Source: Fibrisoma limi BUZ 3
GTDB lineage: Bacteria; Bacteroidota; Bacteroidia; Cytophagales; Spirosomataceae
Direction: 5' to 3'
DNA length: 64,000 nucleotides
Assembly (NCBI RefSeq): GCF_000296815.2
Contig: NZ_CAIT01000004.1
Span: 806,001-870,000 of the forward strand
Positions 17,575 to 26,592 of this stretch are shown here, piece after piece. The notes under the pieces are model-generated. The model ran no database searches and was not told where the DNA came from. It saw only the letters and a program-made list of their open reading frames with translations. How positions within the stretch are numbered: the first letter of the stretch is position 1; each line of letters starts with the position of its first letter. The translations under genes were made by a program, and so were the position numbers.

Positions 17575-18987
17575 TCATTTGCCGGTTTTGAAAGCCACTT
17601 CGTGTTCGACCAGTGGGTAACCATCAGTCGTTTGAAAACTTCTGTCGGTTAATTTGAAGGAATACTCCCAATTCGGTTTCAAGGCAACCTTCAGTCTCAG
17701 TGACCGATTGTCGTTGCTAAATCCAAGCATGTCTCTTAGCGGGAAGTGCTCTTTCCCTTTCTCCCCCATGTTGATCGAGATTTTTTTGGGGTTCATTGGC
17801 TTGTCGAAGCGGATGACCAGTTCGGTTAGGGTTGGATCAACGTCGATGGTTTTGTCCGCCAGCGGTTCAACAGCTACTACGTGCGCCCGTTTTTGGTCGT
17901 AAGCTTGCCGCAGAGCTGGGAAGTCGGCGGCTGTTTTGTCGAAAAATTCAACAATTCGCGGCATGAAACTGGCCAGCGTCGGAAACTGGTCGCGGCTCTT
18001 TTCGTACTCCTCAAGTAAGTCGGTCAGGCTTTGGGTCCAGATGAACCCGTTCGCTTCTTCGGCCCTCACCTGACGCCAGACAGTTTGCCCTTCAGGATCA
18101 TGCCTGGCCAGATAGCGCACCACGGACGCCCGGACCAGTGATTCGTAATACATTGTTTTCCAGTTGCCGTACGCCTGCCTGCGCATCTGATCGGCTACCT
18201 GTGGGAAAATAGCGTTGCCAGATGATTCTAGCGCATCCTCATGAGCATCAATCAGCGAATTGACAAATGAGTGGTTAAACTCGTGGATGATGATGGGCAA
18301 AACGGAAGACGCTTCGTACGTAGGGTTGTTCAGGCTGTCGACTGCCCACGTGCCCATAATGGCGTAGATTTCTTCCTGGCCGTCTGCGTGAATGACCTTT
18401 GGACCAAAGTTTCCTCCGCCGTTGCCAACCCCGATCACTACGTTGAATTTCCCGGCTGGTACTGTCCCATAATACTGCTTGTACCAGCTTTGGTCTACTT
18501 TGTCCAGGACCTGACCGAACCGGGTAATGGCCGTCTGATACATGGCTTCGTGCTGATCGAAGAATGCCTGACACCGGGCATCCTGGTAGAATCGTTGTAG
18601 GAGTTTGGCAAAGCTTTCGGCGTTCGTAGCGCCCCACCGTTTGTCTAATTGCGCCTTGGAGAACGCCATGATGGGTTTCAGCGACGGCGGCTGTTCCAGG
18701 TGGATAGCCATGGACATAACCGCATCGTAGCCCACGCCGTTATCCTGCGCCAATTGCCTGGCCATCGCCACGGCCGGGTGGTTTTTATGCGCATCGAAGT
18801 GCCGATGAATATCGTTTACATAAGCACCGAACTGATGGCCATTGTATTCGTCATTGCCGGCCAGCCGAAACACGATGCTCAGCAGCTCAACGCGCCGGTC
18901 AACCTGGGGGTTGAGCTTGACGGGTTGGGCAAAAAGGCAGGATGACAGGCCGATCAGTACAGTGAGTATGGTCAGTTTTCGTAGCAT
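17575..18987 (-). CDS. DUF4932 family exported protein with an HEXXH site, probable metalloprotease
   Basis: The 470-residue product has a signal peptide (MLRKLTILTVLIGLSSCLFAQ). The motif IIIHEFNHSFVN places an HEXXH zinc-protease site at residues 235-239; the third zinc ligand, probably an acidic residue further on, I cannot assign with certainty. The C-terminal ~90 residues (VIRFDKPMNPKKISI) look like a Big_5-type Ig-like domain. I infer an active gluzincin-type peptidase, but no member I know of has a proven substrate. It lies 108 bp after permease 5, across a polypurine hairpin, and directly before the NTF2-like gene. Cleavage of a peptide handled by the neighbouring transporters is speculation. 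Confidence 0.8.
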   Translation of the reverse strand: MLRKLTILTVLIGLSSCLFAQPVKLNPQVDRRVELLSIVFRLAGNDEYNGHQFGAYVNDIHRHFDAHKNHPAVAMARQLAQDNGVGYDAVMSMAIHLEQPPSLKPIMAFSKAQLDKRWGATNAESFAKLLQRFYQDARCQAFFDQHEAMYQTAITRFGQVLDKVDQSWYKQYYGTVPAGKFNVVIGVGNGGGNFGPKVIHADGQEEIYAIMGTWAVDSLNNPTYEASSVLPIIIHEFNHSFVNSLIDAHEDALESSGNAIFPQVADQMRRQAYGNWKTMYYESLVRASVVRYLARHDPEGQTVWRQVRAEEANGFIWTQSLTDLLEEYEKSRDQFPTLASFMPRIVEFFDKTAADFPALRQAYDQKRAHVVAVEPLADKTIDVDPTLTELVIRFDKPMNPKKISINMGEKGKEHFPLRDMLGFSNDNRSLRLKVALKPNWEYSFKLTDRSFQTTDGYPLVEHEVAFKTGK

Positions 18988-18994
18988 AGGGGTT

Positions 18995-19092
18995 GGAGGA
19001 AAGGGAGAAAGGGGAGGAGAGGGACGAAAGGAAGGAAAGGGTATGGTGTACTCAATACCTTATCCTTACCTCCCCTTTCTCCCTTTCCTTCC
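18995..19092 (-). repeat. Class A polypurine/polypyrimidine hairpin after permease 5
   Basis: A purine arm at 18997-19017 (ending GAGAAAGGGGAGG) is perfectly complementary over 21 nt to a pyrimidine arm at 19069-19089, with about 51 nt between. On the minus strand the first arm begins just after the TAA stop of permease 5 (GAATAAAAAGGAAGG). The second ends about ten bases before the ATG of the DUF4932 gene. Confidence 0.75.
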
Positions 19093-19095
19093 TTT

Positions 19096-21549
19096 TTATT
19101 CCGTTCTTAATGATTTAACCGGATTCATCAGGGCGGCTTTGATGCTCTGAAAACTGACGGTGAGCAGCGCAATGCCTACGGCCAGTACACCCGCCAGGGC
19201 GAACATCCACCATTCGATCTCAATTTTGTAGGCAAATTTCTGGAGCCATTGATTCATGATGTACCAGGCAATGGGTGAGCTTAGCACCAGGGCAACCAGC
19301 ACGAGCCGAACGAAGTCAATAGAAAACAAACCGAAGATGTGGGCCGCTGATGCGCCCAGCGCTTTCCGAATTCCCACTTCTTTGGTACGGGTTTCGGCCA
19401 TGAAAGCAACAACACCGTAGAGTCCCAGGCAACCGATGAACAAGGCTATAGCGGCCAGCAGTTGGAACAACGAGTACATGCGCTCTTCGCCCTTGTAGAA
19501 GTTGGCTAGGGTTTCGTCCAGAAACGTGTACTTGAACACAAAATTCGGGAAGGTGGCATTCCAGACCGTTTCTATTTCGCCCAGCAACTGACTGATGCGT
19601 TCAGGACTGGTTTGGCCGGCCGCTAGTTTGATGCCCAGGCTTCGGTACTGATCCCGGTAAGAGGTTAAAACACTCGGCTCAATTTTCTGATGCAGTGAAA
19701 AGGCGTTGAAATCCTGTACTACGCCGACGATAGGCTTTTTTACATCTTCGCCATTTACCCGCAAAAATTTACCAATGACTTGCTCCGGCTTCTGAAAACC
19801 CAATCGTTTCATGAAAGCCTCATTGATCACAAACTCCCGCATACTGTCGGCCGCCTGAAACGTCCGCCCAGCTATTAGTCTCAACCCATAGGTGCGTACG
19901 TAAGCCGAATCGGCTGGCCGCATCAGTACCCCATAGTCGGGTTCTTTGTCGTCGTTTTCAAAGCGAAATCCGGTAGTCCAGTTGCTGGCCGATGAGGGTG
20001 TCGTCATGCCGAAACTCATGGACTGTATGCCGGGCAAACCCGTCAGCTTGGCTTTCAAACTTTCCAACTGGCCGGGTTTTTTCTCCGGAATCAACACGGT
20101 CAATACGGCATCACGGCTGTAGCCTAAATCAGCCGAGCGGAAATACGTCATCTGGCTATAGGCAACAATGGTACCGATCATGAGCAGTTGCGAAATGGCA
20201 AATTGCCCCACAATCAATCCCCGGCGAAGCGTAAGCTGATTAAGGCCTGCCGATGAGGCTCTAACCTTTCCTTTCAAGGCCAGAATTGGCTGGTAACCCG
20301 ACAGGACGAGGGCCGGATAGAAGCCGGCCAGCGCGGTTGTCAGAAAACCCAGTACCGCCAAGCAGATAAGCACTGTTGGGTCGAACAGCGTCGTAGCACC
20401 TGGTTTAATGTTGAGCAGCTCGCCAACATAGGCTAGCGATACGTGCGCCAGGAACAGAGCCAGCACCGTAGCGAAGCCTGTTAGTACGCCGGTTTCGCCC
20501 AGGAACTGCCGCACCAGTTGCCCGCGCGAACTGCCCAGTACTTTGCGGACGCCCACTTCCTTAGCCCGCCGAATGGCCTGCGCCGTAGCCAGATTGACGA
20601 AGTTGACGCAGGCTGTGATCAGAATAAACAAACCAATCAGCGCCATCGCCCAGATCATTTCCTTGCTGATGGTTCGTTTGGCGTAGTTGTCGGTGCGGGT
20701 ATCGAAATGAATACTGGTCAGCGGTTGTAACGCATAAATCAGGTCGCGGGCATCGTCAGGCTTATGGTATTTTTTTACAAAAGCGGTCAGTTGCTGATTC
20801 ATATGGGCAGCCGCAACGGGCTGATCTTGCGACGCACCAGGCAGCATCAGGTACATTTGCGCGCCACCGTAGGTCGACTGCCAGTCGTCCCAGTTCGTGC
20901 TGGCGCCGTATTGTTTTAACGAGGCAAATGACAGCAGAACTTCAAACGGCAAACTGCTCGTAGCGGGAGGAGACTGCACGACGCCTGTCACCAGGAAATC
21001 CATTTTGTTCTCGACGCGCAGTGTCTTTCCAATGGGGTTGCCGGTGCCAAAATATTTCTGGGCCATCCGATCGCTCAACACCGCTGTATTGGGGTTATTG
21101 AGCGACGTTTGGGGGCTTCCTTTCTGCCAGCTGAAATCAAACAGCCGGAAATATTCGGGTTCAACAAAAGCAACAACTCCGTCGCCTTCCTGAAATTTGT
21201 TCACGGATTGACGGGTTTTTTCACCCACTGTTATCACTGCACTGGCAATCCGGTTGACCATCGTAATCTGGTGTTTCAGACCAGGGAAATCAGTCCGCAG
21301 AGCCGCCAGCGCCGGTAAAGGCATACCGACCTGCCGACGATCATCGTTCGATTTTTTGTTGAATGACACTAGCCGATACGTCTGGTCTGCATGGGCGTTA
21401 TGCTGGTCAAAACTTAATTCATAGCGAATAGCCAGGAATAAGAGCAGACAGCAGGCCAGACTGAGCGTTAACCCAAGTACATTGATAAGCGAATAACTCC
21501 AGTTGCGTCGTAAAGCGCGGAGGGCGGTGGTGAAATAACTCTTTAGCAT
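19096..21549 (-). CDS. FtsX/MacB-type ABC transporter permease 5
   Basis: This 817-residue duplicated permease begins MLKSYFTTALRALRRNWSYS; an ATG two codons earlier (21555) is equally possible. Its nearest relative in the window is permease 17, which shares this N-terminus, the FLAIRYELSFDxHNAxAD segment and much of the first periplasmic domain although it lies 34 kb away. The cytoplasmic motifs are IRRAKEVGVRKVLGSS (about 326) and TRTKEVGIRKALGAS (about 720). The second reads RKALGA rather than RKVLGA, again as in permease 17. The tail is MNPVKSLRTE. It starts 38 bp after permease 6, with no hairpin in that gap. Confidence 0.92.
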   Translation of the reverse strand: MLKSYFTTALRALRRNWSYSLINVLGLTLSLACCLLLFLAIRYELSFDQHNAHADQTYRLVSFNKKSNDDRRQVGMPLPALAALRTDFPGLKHQITMVNRIASAVITVGEKTRQSVNKFQEGDGVVAFVEPEYFRLFDFSWQKGSPQTSLNNPNTAVLSDRMAQKYFGTGNPIGKTLRVENKMDFLVTGVVQSPPATSSLPFEVLLSFASLKQYGASTNWDDWQSTYGGAQMYLMLPGASQDQPVAAAHMNQQLTAFVKKYHKPDDARDLIYALQPLTSIHFDTRTDNYAKRTISKEMIWAMALIGLFILITACVNFVNLATAQAIRRAKEVGVRKVLGSSRGQLVRQFLGETGVLTGFATVLALFLAHVSLAYVGELLNIKPGATTLFDPTVLICLAVLGFLTTALAGFYPALVLSGYQPILALKGKVRASSAGLNQLTLRRGLIVGQFAISQLLMIGTIVAYSQMTYFRSADLGYSRDAVLTVLIPEKKPGQLESLKAKLTGLPGIQSMSFGMTTPSSASNWTTGFRFENDDKEPDYGVLMRPADSAYVRTYGLRLIAGRTFQAADSMREFVINEAFMKRLGFQKPEQVIGKFLRVNGEDVKKPIVGVVQDFNAFSLHQKIEPSVLTSYRDQYRSLGIKLAAGQTSPERISQLLGEIETVWNATFPNFVFKYTFLDETLANFYKGEERMYSLFQLLAAIALFIGCLGLYGVVAFMAETRTKEVGIRKALGASAAHIFGLFSIDFVRLVLVALVLSSPIAWYIMNQWLQKFAYKIEIEWWMFALAGVLAVGIALLTVSFQSIKAALMNPVKSLRTE

Positions 21550-21587
21550 ATACATGGCTTGCCGAGTGTTAACGATTGGGTTGGGTG

Positions 21588-23978
21588 CTATTCGCTTCTT
21601 AATGATTTAACTGGGTTCATCAGGGCGGCTTTGATGCTTTGGAAACTGACGGTGAGCAGCGCAATGCTTATGGCCAGAGCACCCGCCAGCACAAACACCC
21701 ACCATTCGATGGCAATTTTATAGGCAAAGTCAGACAGCCATTGATTCATGCCCCACCAAGCTACTGGTGACGCAATGGCAATCGCAATTAAGACCAGCTT
21801 CAGAAAGTCTTTGGATAACAGTGTTACAATACTGGCGACCGATGCCCCCAGCACTTTCCGCACACCGATCTCTTTAGTACGTTGCTCAGCGGTAAACGTA
21901 GCCAGGCCAAACAAACCCAGGCAGGCGATGAAGATAGCTATGCCGGAGAAGCCCAGAAACAGGCCACCCTTTCGCTCGTCGGAGCGGTACTGCTCAGCAA
22001 AGGTTTGGTCCAGGAAAGCGTATTCGAACGGTTGGCTGGGGTTTACCGCTTCGTACGTTTCTCGTACGTAAGCCAATGCCGCCGGTACGTTCTGGGGCGC
22101 TATGCGAATCAGTAAGTTATCACCCCGATCCGGGTGAAGAATCAGCACCAGTGGTTCGATCTGGTTGTGTAGCGAGCGCAGGTGAAAGTCACGGATAACC
22201 CCGGCGATCGGTATTTTGCGGGTATCAAACTCGATCAGGCCAGCGGTACGGTTTTTCCAGCTTAATCGCTTGAGCATCGCTTCGTTGATGAGTACAGCAC
22301 CCGCCGAATCACTGGCAAAGTCAGGTGAAACGTTACGGCCCTCTTTCAACTTGATTTGTAAGACATTCAGGAAGTCATGATCAACCGAGAAATACTCGGT
22401 ACTAACTGGCTGCTCCCGGCCGCCTGCATAAAAGCTGAACGTTGTTTTGTTGTTCATTTCACCGCCTACCGACCCGTCAGTCAGACTGACGCCTTTGATG
22501 ATCGGGTTTTGCAATAGCTTGTTTTTTAGAAACCTGGAAGCTTGCTGAACGGAAGGCGATTTGAGCGGAACGGTAAGCACCTGTTCCTGATTGAAGCCTA
22601 ACTGCGTATGCCGCATGTACTGCAACTGCTGATATACGACGATCGTACCAACAATCATGACCATCGAGATCGTAAACTGTAGGACAACCAGCGATTTCCG
22701 GAGCAAAGCGCCTTTCCCGCTGGCTGTAAAAGCTCCCTTGAGAACGATGATCGGTTTCAGTCGGGATAGGATAAGGGCGGGATATAAGCCGCTTATCAGG
22801 CCAACCAACAGCGTAAAAGCGATCAATACCATGGCTGTCTGCGTATCCGTTACGTCGATCGTCAGCGTCTTAGCCGACACCTCGTTGAAGAGTGGCAACA
22901 GGGCATACAGGAGCAGCAAACTCACCGAAAGGGCTACGAATGACAACAATGTCGATTCGGCCAGGAATTGGTTTACTAGCTGAAATCGTAACGAACCGAT
23001 GGCCTTGCGAATGCCAATTTCCCTGGCTCGTCCTGCCGAACGGGCCGTGGCGAGGTTGATGTAATTGACAATGGCGATCAGAAGAATAAACAAGCCGATG
23101 GCCGAGAACGTGTAGACATACGCCATATTGCCGCCGTTCTCTTCACCCATCAGGTGCGTTGAGCGCAGGTGTATGTCTGCCAGCGGCTGGAAGGTAATAG
23201 TAAACGTAACCTCCTTCCCACTATCATCCCCGATGGCTCGGGCAATGTATTTTTGGTAGAAAGCAGCCATCTTTCCTTCCAGCTTCTCGCGGTCGCTGGC
23301 CTTGTTTAACAAAAGGTAGACCATCGAGTTGAAGCTATCCCACTTACCCAGGTTGATCCCGCTGATTTGCTGGTTGGAATACGGTAAGATGGCCTCAAAT
23401 TTCAGATGGTGGTTGGCAGGGACATCGCTAATGACACCGGCTACTGTAAGCGGCTGATCGTCTTTCACCTTAACGATACTGCCTAGTATGCCATTGGTTT
23501 TTCCGAACAGGCTCAGGGCTAACTGTTGCGTCAATACGATGCTGTTTGGACTGGCAAACGCTGATTGTGGGCTACCGGTGACGAAGTCATAATCAAAGAA
23601 GGCAAATAGCGTCGAGTCGGCGTAAATAACGTCTTTTGCATACAACGCTTTATCGCCCACCCGCAACAGGGTTTCGCTGCCGGTCTTCACCCGCAGTACC
23701 TGCCGGACCTCAGGGTAGTCCTGTTGTAAGGCAGGACCCATGGGGGCTGACGCGATGCCGAGCTTGTATTCATTGTCCGACCAGTTGATATGCAGGTTGA
23801 TACGGACTATTCGCTCGGCGTTGGCATGATACTGGTCGAAACTTAATTCGTCCTTGACATAAAGCCCCAATAGAATAGCACAGGTCATGCCACTGGCTAA
23901 TCCCAGCAGGGTCAGTATGCTGTAGGTTTTGTTGCGAATCAGGTTCCGCCAGGCGATTTTGAGGTAGTTGAGCAGCAT
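21588..23978 (-). CDS. FtsX/MacB-type ABC transporter permease 6
   Basis: This 796-residue duplicated permease has cytoplasmic motifs AGRAREIGIRKAIGS (about 316) and QRTKEIGVRKVLGAS (about 700). The tail is MNPVKSLRSE, the only RSE ending here. TM1 contains LASGMTCAILLGLYVKDELSFDQYHANAERIVR, which is closer to permease 8 than to its neighbours. The last 140 bp of the gene are very similar to the end of permease 5 at DNA level although the proteins differ strongly elsewhere, suggesting exchange between paralogues. A polypurine hairpin separates it from permease 7 upstream. Confidence 0.92.
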   Translation of the reverse strand: MLLNYLKIAWRNLIRNKTYSILTLLGLASGMTCAILLGLYVKDELSFDQYHANAERIVRINLHINWSDNEYKLGIASAPMGPALQQDYPEVRQVLRVKTGSETLLRVGDKALYAKDVIYADSTLFAFFDYDFVTGSPQSAFASPNSIVLTQQLALSLFGKTNGILGSIVKVKDDQPLTVAGVISDVPANHHLKFEAILPYSNQQISGINLGKWDSFNSMVYLLLNKASDREKLEGKMAAFYQKYIARAIGDDSGKEVTFTITFQPLADIHLRSTHLMGEENGGNMAYVYTFSAIGLFILLIAIVNYINLATARSAGRAREIGIRKAIGSLRFQLVNQFLAESTLLSFVALSVSLLLLYALLPLFNEVSAKTLTIDVTDTQTAMVLIAFTLLVGLISGLYPALILSRLKPIIVLKGAFTASGKGALLRKSLVVLQFTISMVMIVGTIVVYQQLQYMRHTQLGFNQEQVLTVPLKSPSVQQASRFLKNKLLQNPIIKGVSLTDGSVGGEMNNKTTFSFYAGGREQPVSTEYFSVDHDFLNVLQIKLKEGRNVSPDFASDSAGAVLINEAMLKRLSWKNRTAGLIEFDTRKIPIAGVIRDFHLRSLHNQIEPLVLILHPDRGDNLLIRIAPQNVPAALAYVRETYEAVNPSQPFEYAFLDQTFAEQYRSDERKGGLFLGFSGIAIFIACLGLFGLATFTAEQRTKEIGVRKVLGASVASIVTLLSKDFLKLVLIAIAIASPVAWWGMNQWLSDFAYKIAIEWWVFVLAGALAISIALLTVSFQSIKAALMNPVKSLRSE

Positions 23979-23986
23979 AGGGTTTT

Positions 23987-24078
23987 GAGGGAGGAAAGGG
24001 GAAGGAAAGGAGGAGGGAGGAGAGGAGGAATGCTACAGCCCTTTTCTCCTTACCTCCCCTTTCTCCCTTACCTCCTTT
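23987..24078 (-). repeat. Class A polypurine/polypyrimidine hairpin between permeases 7 and 6
   Basis: A ~45-nt purine-rich tract (from 23987) is followed by a ~37-nt pyrimidine-rich tract (24039-24078). They are complementary over most of their length with several mismatches; GGAGGAAAGGGG pairs approximately with CCCCTTTCTCCC. It starts directly after a TAA stop (GAATAAAAAAGGAGG on the minus strand). Confidence 0.6.
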
Positions 24079-24079
24079 T

Positions 24080-26485
24080 TTATTCCGTTCTAAGTGATTT
24101 CACCGGATTCATTAAGGCCGCTTTCACGCTCTGGAAGCTGACCGTCAGCGCTGCGGCCAGGACTGTTGCCAGCAAAGACAGCAGAAAGACAGCAGGGCCA
24201 ATAGTTATTTTGTATTGAAAGTTGGCCAGCCAACCCGTCATAACCCACCACGATAATGGCGCGGCTATGGCAAAAGCGATAAGAATGAGCCGGGCAAACT
24301 CCCGGTTGAAGAGCCAGAGTAAACTCTGTACGCTGGCACCGAGCACTTTCCGGATACCAATTTCTTTCCGCTTCTGCCCAACCATGAACAGAACCAGGCC
24401 GTAGAGCCCCATACTGCCAATCAGCAACGACACGCCAGCAAAGAAATTAATGAGCATACTCATGGTCCGCTCCTGCTGGTAGTTCTGTCTTATTTGCTCG
24501 TCAACAAACTGCGGCTCGAAGAAGCTGTCTGAATAGACCTCATTGTACGCTTTTTCCAACTGCGCGAGAGTTTGTTGGTAATTGGCAGAACTCAGCGAAA
24601 TGTTGGCGAAGTAATAGCCCGTTGCAATCGTCGTCAGGAAAAGAGGCTCGATGCCCACCCGAAGGTTCGACTGGTTATAATCGTTCAGCACGCCAACTAT
24701 TTCCAATGGCGCGAGACTCTGTTTATGAATGAATTTACCAAGTGCGTCGGTCGGGCGAGTAAGGCCAAGTCGCTTCACAAAGGTTTCGTTGACAACAGCC
24801 TCGCGCGCCGTGTCGGAGGGCTGAAGATTACGTCCGGCAATCAATTTGAGCTTGTACACATCAACGTAGTCAGCGTCGATCCAGGCTTGCTGAGGGCTGA
24901 ACGACTCTTCGTTTTGGCGGGTGTCGAAACGAATCGTGGTCTGGCTGGTCCAGCCTGATTGCGGTGGGCCACCCATGGAATAGCTCACTTGATCAACACC
25001 CGGTAAGGTTGTAGCCAAATTCCGGAAGGTGGCCATTTTGCTCTTATCCTGACTAGGCACCGAGGGCAGAGCGACCGTAACTACGGCCTTTTTCCGAAAT
25101 CCCAGTTCCTTGTCTTGCATATACTCCAACTGATTCGCCACCACGGCCAATCCAATAATCAGGATTTGCGAAATGGCGAACTGTGCGATTACTAGGCCGC
25201 TACGCACGGAGAAACTTCCCGACGGTTGCGTAGTAAGCCGACTGGCTAATGCCGTGACCGGACGAAAACCGGCCATTATGAATGCTGGATACAAGCCGGA
25301 CAACAAAATGACCCCCATAACCAGGAGTGAAAGCCAGAGCAGGACTGCCGGCGAGAAGTAAAACCTGAAACGGAATATGCCGGTGAGGTACTTGTCGGCC
25401 AGCGCCTGCCCGACATCAAATATCCCCATGGCCAGGATCGTTGCCGCTACCACAATTAGCGCCGTTTCGCCCATGAATTGCCAGAAAAGCTGGGACCGTG
25501 TGCTGCCCATTACCTTCCGGACACCCACTTCCCGCGCCCGCTTGAGTGCCTGTGCCGTTGCCAGATTCACGAAGTTGATGCTCGCTGTACCAACCAGCAG
25601 GAAACCGATGGCCAGCAGCGACAGCAGTAGGTTCCGACTGACGCCACCGTATTCCTCCGACAGGTGCATGCTGCTGAAAGGCTCGGCCGGATAAAAGGTC
25701 TTGTTTACATTCTTCGGGTTGTGCTTTTTGACAAACGATACCTGCTGCCGGTTCCAGTCGGCGAGCGTAAATCGATCGTTAAACAGCGCATAGCAGTGGG
25801 TGCTGCTGTTGGTGTTATCGAAGGGTTCACTTTCCGGCCTGGCCCCGCGCGTGTCTTTCAGCGTGGTCCACGACGCCATAATCGAATAAGCCAGATCTGT
25901 GTTATCCTGGTAATCCGCAAAAACGCCCACAATCCGGGCCGGAACACGGGCATCGAGCAGCAAGTTCTGACCCACCACATTTGCAGTCCGGCCGAAGCAT
26001 TTGCGGGCCATTCTGGCGCTGATCACCACCGTATTCGGTTGGTTAAGGGCTTCGGGGCCACCAGCCAGCCACTGGTAGTCGAACAGTTGAAAATAAGCCG
26101 GCTCGACAAAAGCACCCGATTGCTCTTTATCCTTGATTTTCTTACCCGTACCGATTTTCGCTGGCACGATGACCAGTGGCTCTCCCCACTCTTCGAGCAT
26201 CGCTACGTGGTTAAGTTCAGGGTGGTCGGTACGTAGTGCCTGTCCAAACGGATAGGGTATTCCTCGTGTCCTGAACTCACCTTCTGCCGACGTGAATCTT
26301 GACGCGAACTGATAAATCTGGTCATACTTGTGGTGATGCTGGTCTGTCTGGTAGTGGTAGCGCACCAACGCGAAAATCAGCAACGCGCAGCCGATGCCTA
26401 GTCCCAGACCGGTTACGTTGATAAGGGCGTACGACCAGTTTTTTTGTACGTTCCGCCAGGCGATTTTGAGGTAATTGAGCAGCAT
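24080..26485 (-). CDS. FtsX/MacB-type ABC transporter permease 7
   Basis: This 801-residue duplicated permease is one of the more divergent members. TM1 contains VTGLGLGIGCALLIFALVRY. The first motif is LKRAREVGVRKVMGSTR (about 321); the second is GQKRKEIGIRKVLGAS (about 704), with QKRKE instead of QRTKE and LLWLFNREFARL instead of the usual LLSKDFLKL after it. The tail is MNPVKSLRTE. The first periplasmic domain carries a KIGTGKKIKDKEQ insertion not seen in the neighbours. It is the second gene after promoter B, with class A hairpins on both sides. Confidence 0.92.
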   Translation of the reverse strand: MLLNYLKIAWRNVQKNWSYALINVTGLGLGIGCALLIFALVRYHYQTDQHHHKYDQIYQFASRFTSAEGEFRTRGIPYPFGQALRTDHPELNHVAMLEEWGEPLVIVPAKIGTGKKIKDKEQSGAFVEPAYFQLFDYQWLAGGPEALNQPNTVVISARMARKCFGRTANVVGQNLLLDARVPARIVGVFADYQDNTDLAYSIMASWTTLKDTRGARPESEPFDNTNSSTHCYALFNDRFTLADWNRQQVSFVKKHNPKNVNKTFYPAEPFSSMHLSEEYGGVSRNLLLSLLAIGFLLVGTASINFVNLATAQALKRAREVGVRKVMGSTRSQLFWQFMGETALIVVAATILAMGIFDVGQALADKYLTGIFRFRFYFSPAVLLWLSLLVMGVILLSGLYPAFIMAGFRPVTALASRLTTQPSGSFSVRSGLVIAQFAISQILIIGLAVVANQLEYMQDKELGFRKKAVVTVALPSVPSQDKSKMATFRNLATTLPGVDQVSYSMGGPPQSGWTSQTTIRFDTRQNEESFSPQQAWIDADYVDVYKLKLIAGRNLQPSDTAREAVVNETFVKRLGLTRPTDALGKFIHKQSLAPLEIVGVLNDYNQSNLRVGIEPLFLTTIATGYYFANISLSSANYQQTLAQLEKAYNEVYSDSFFEPQFVDEQIRQNYQQERTMSMLINFFAGVSLLIGSMGLYGLVLFMVGQKRKEIGIRKVLGASVQSLLWLFNREFARLILIAFAIAAPLSWWVMTGWLANFQYKITIGPAVFLLSLLATVLAAALTVSFQSVKAALMNPVKSLRTE

Positions 26486-26495
26486 AGGGGTTGAG

Positions 26496-26592
26496 GGAGG
26501 AAAGGAGAAGGAAAGGAGAGGGACGAGAGGAAAGGGGATGGTGTACTTAACCCCTTTTCTCCTCTCCTCCCCTTTCTCCCTTTCCTCCTTTT
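26496..26592 (-). repeat. Class A polypurine/polypyrimidine hairpin between permeases 8 and 7
   Basis: A purine tract (26494-26537, GAGGGAGGAAAGGAGAAGG onward) faces a pyrimidine tract (26551-26590, CCCCTTTTCTCC onward). Pairing is extensive but imperfect. The inner AAGGGG / CCCCTT pair closes a loop that reads GGTGTACTTAA, close to GGTGTACTCAA in the loop at 19046, so the two elements share ancestry. A TAA stop adjoins the pyrimidine arm. Confidence 0.62.

Noticed and set aside
17547-17624. Longer N-terminus for the NTF2-like gene
   Set aside because: The extension overlaps the end of the DUF4932 gene, and the signal peptide starts at 17546.
18995-19092. Spacer hairpins as ordinary intrinsic terminators
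   Set aside because: None has a T-run after the stem, the loops are long, and they lie inside apparent operons; termination is possible but not shown.
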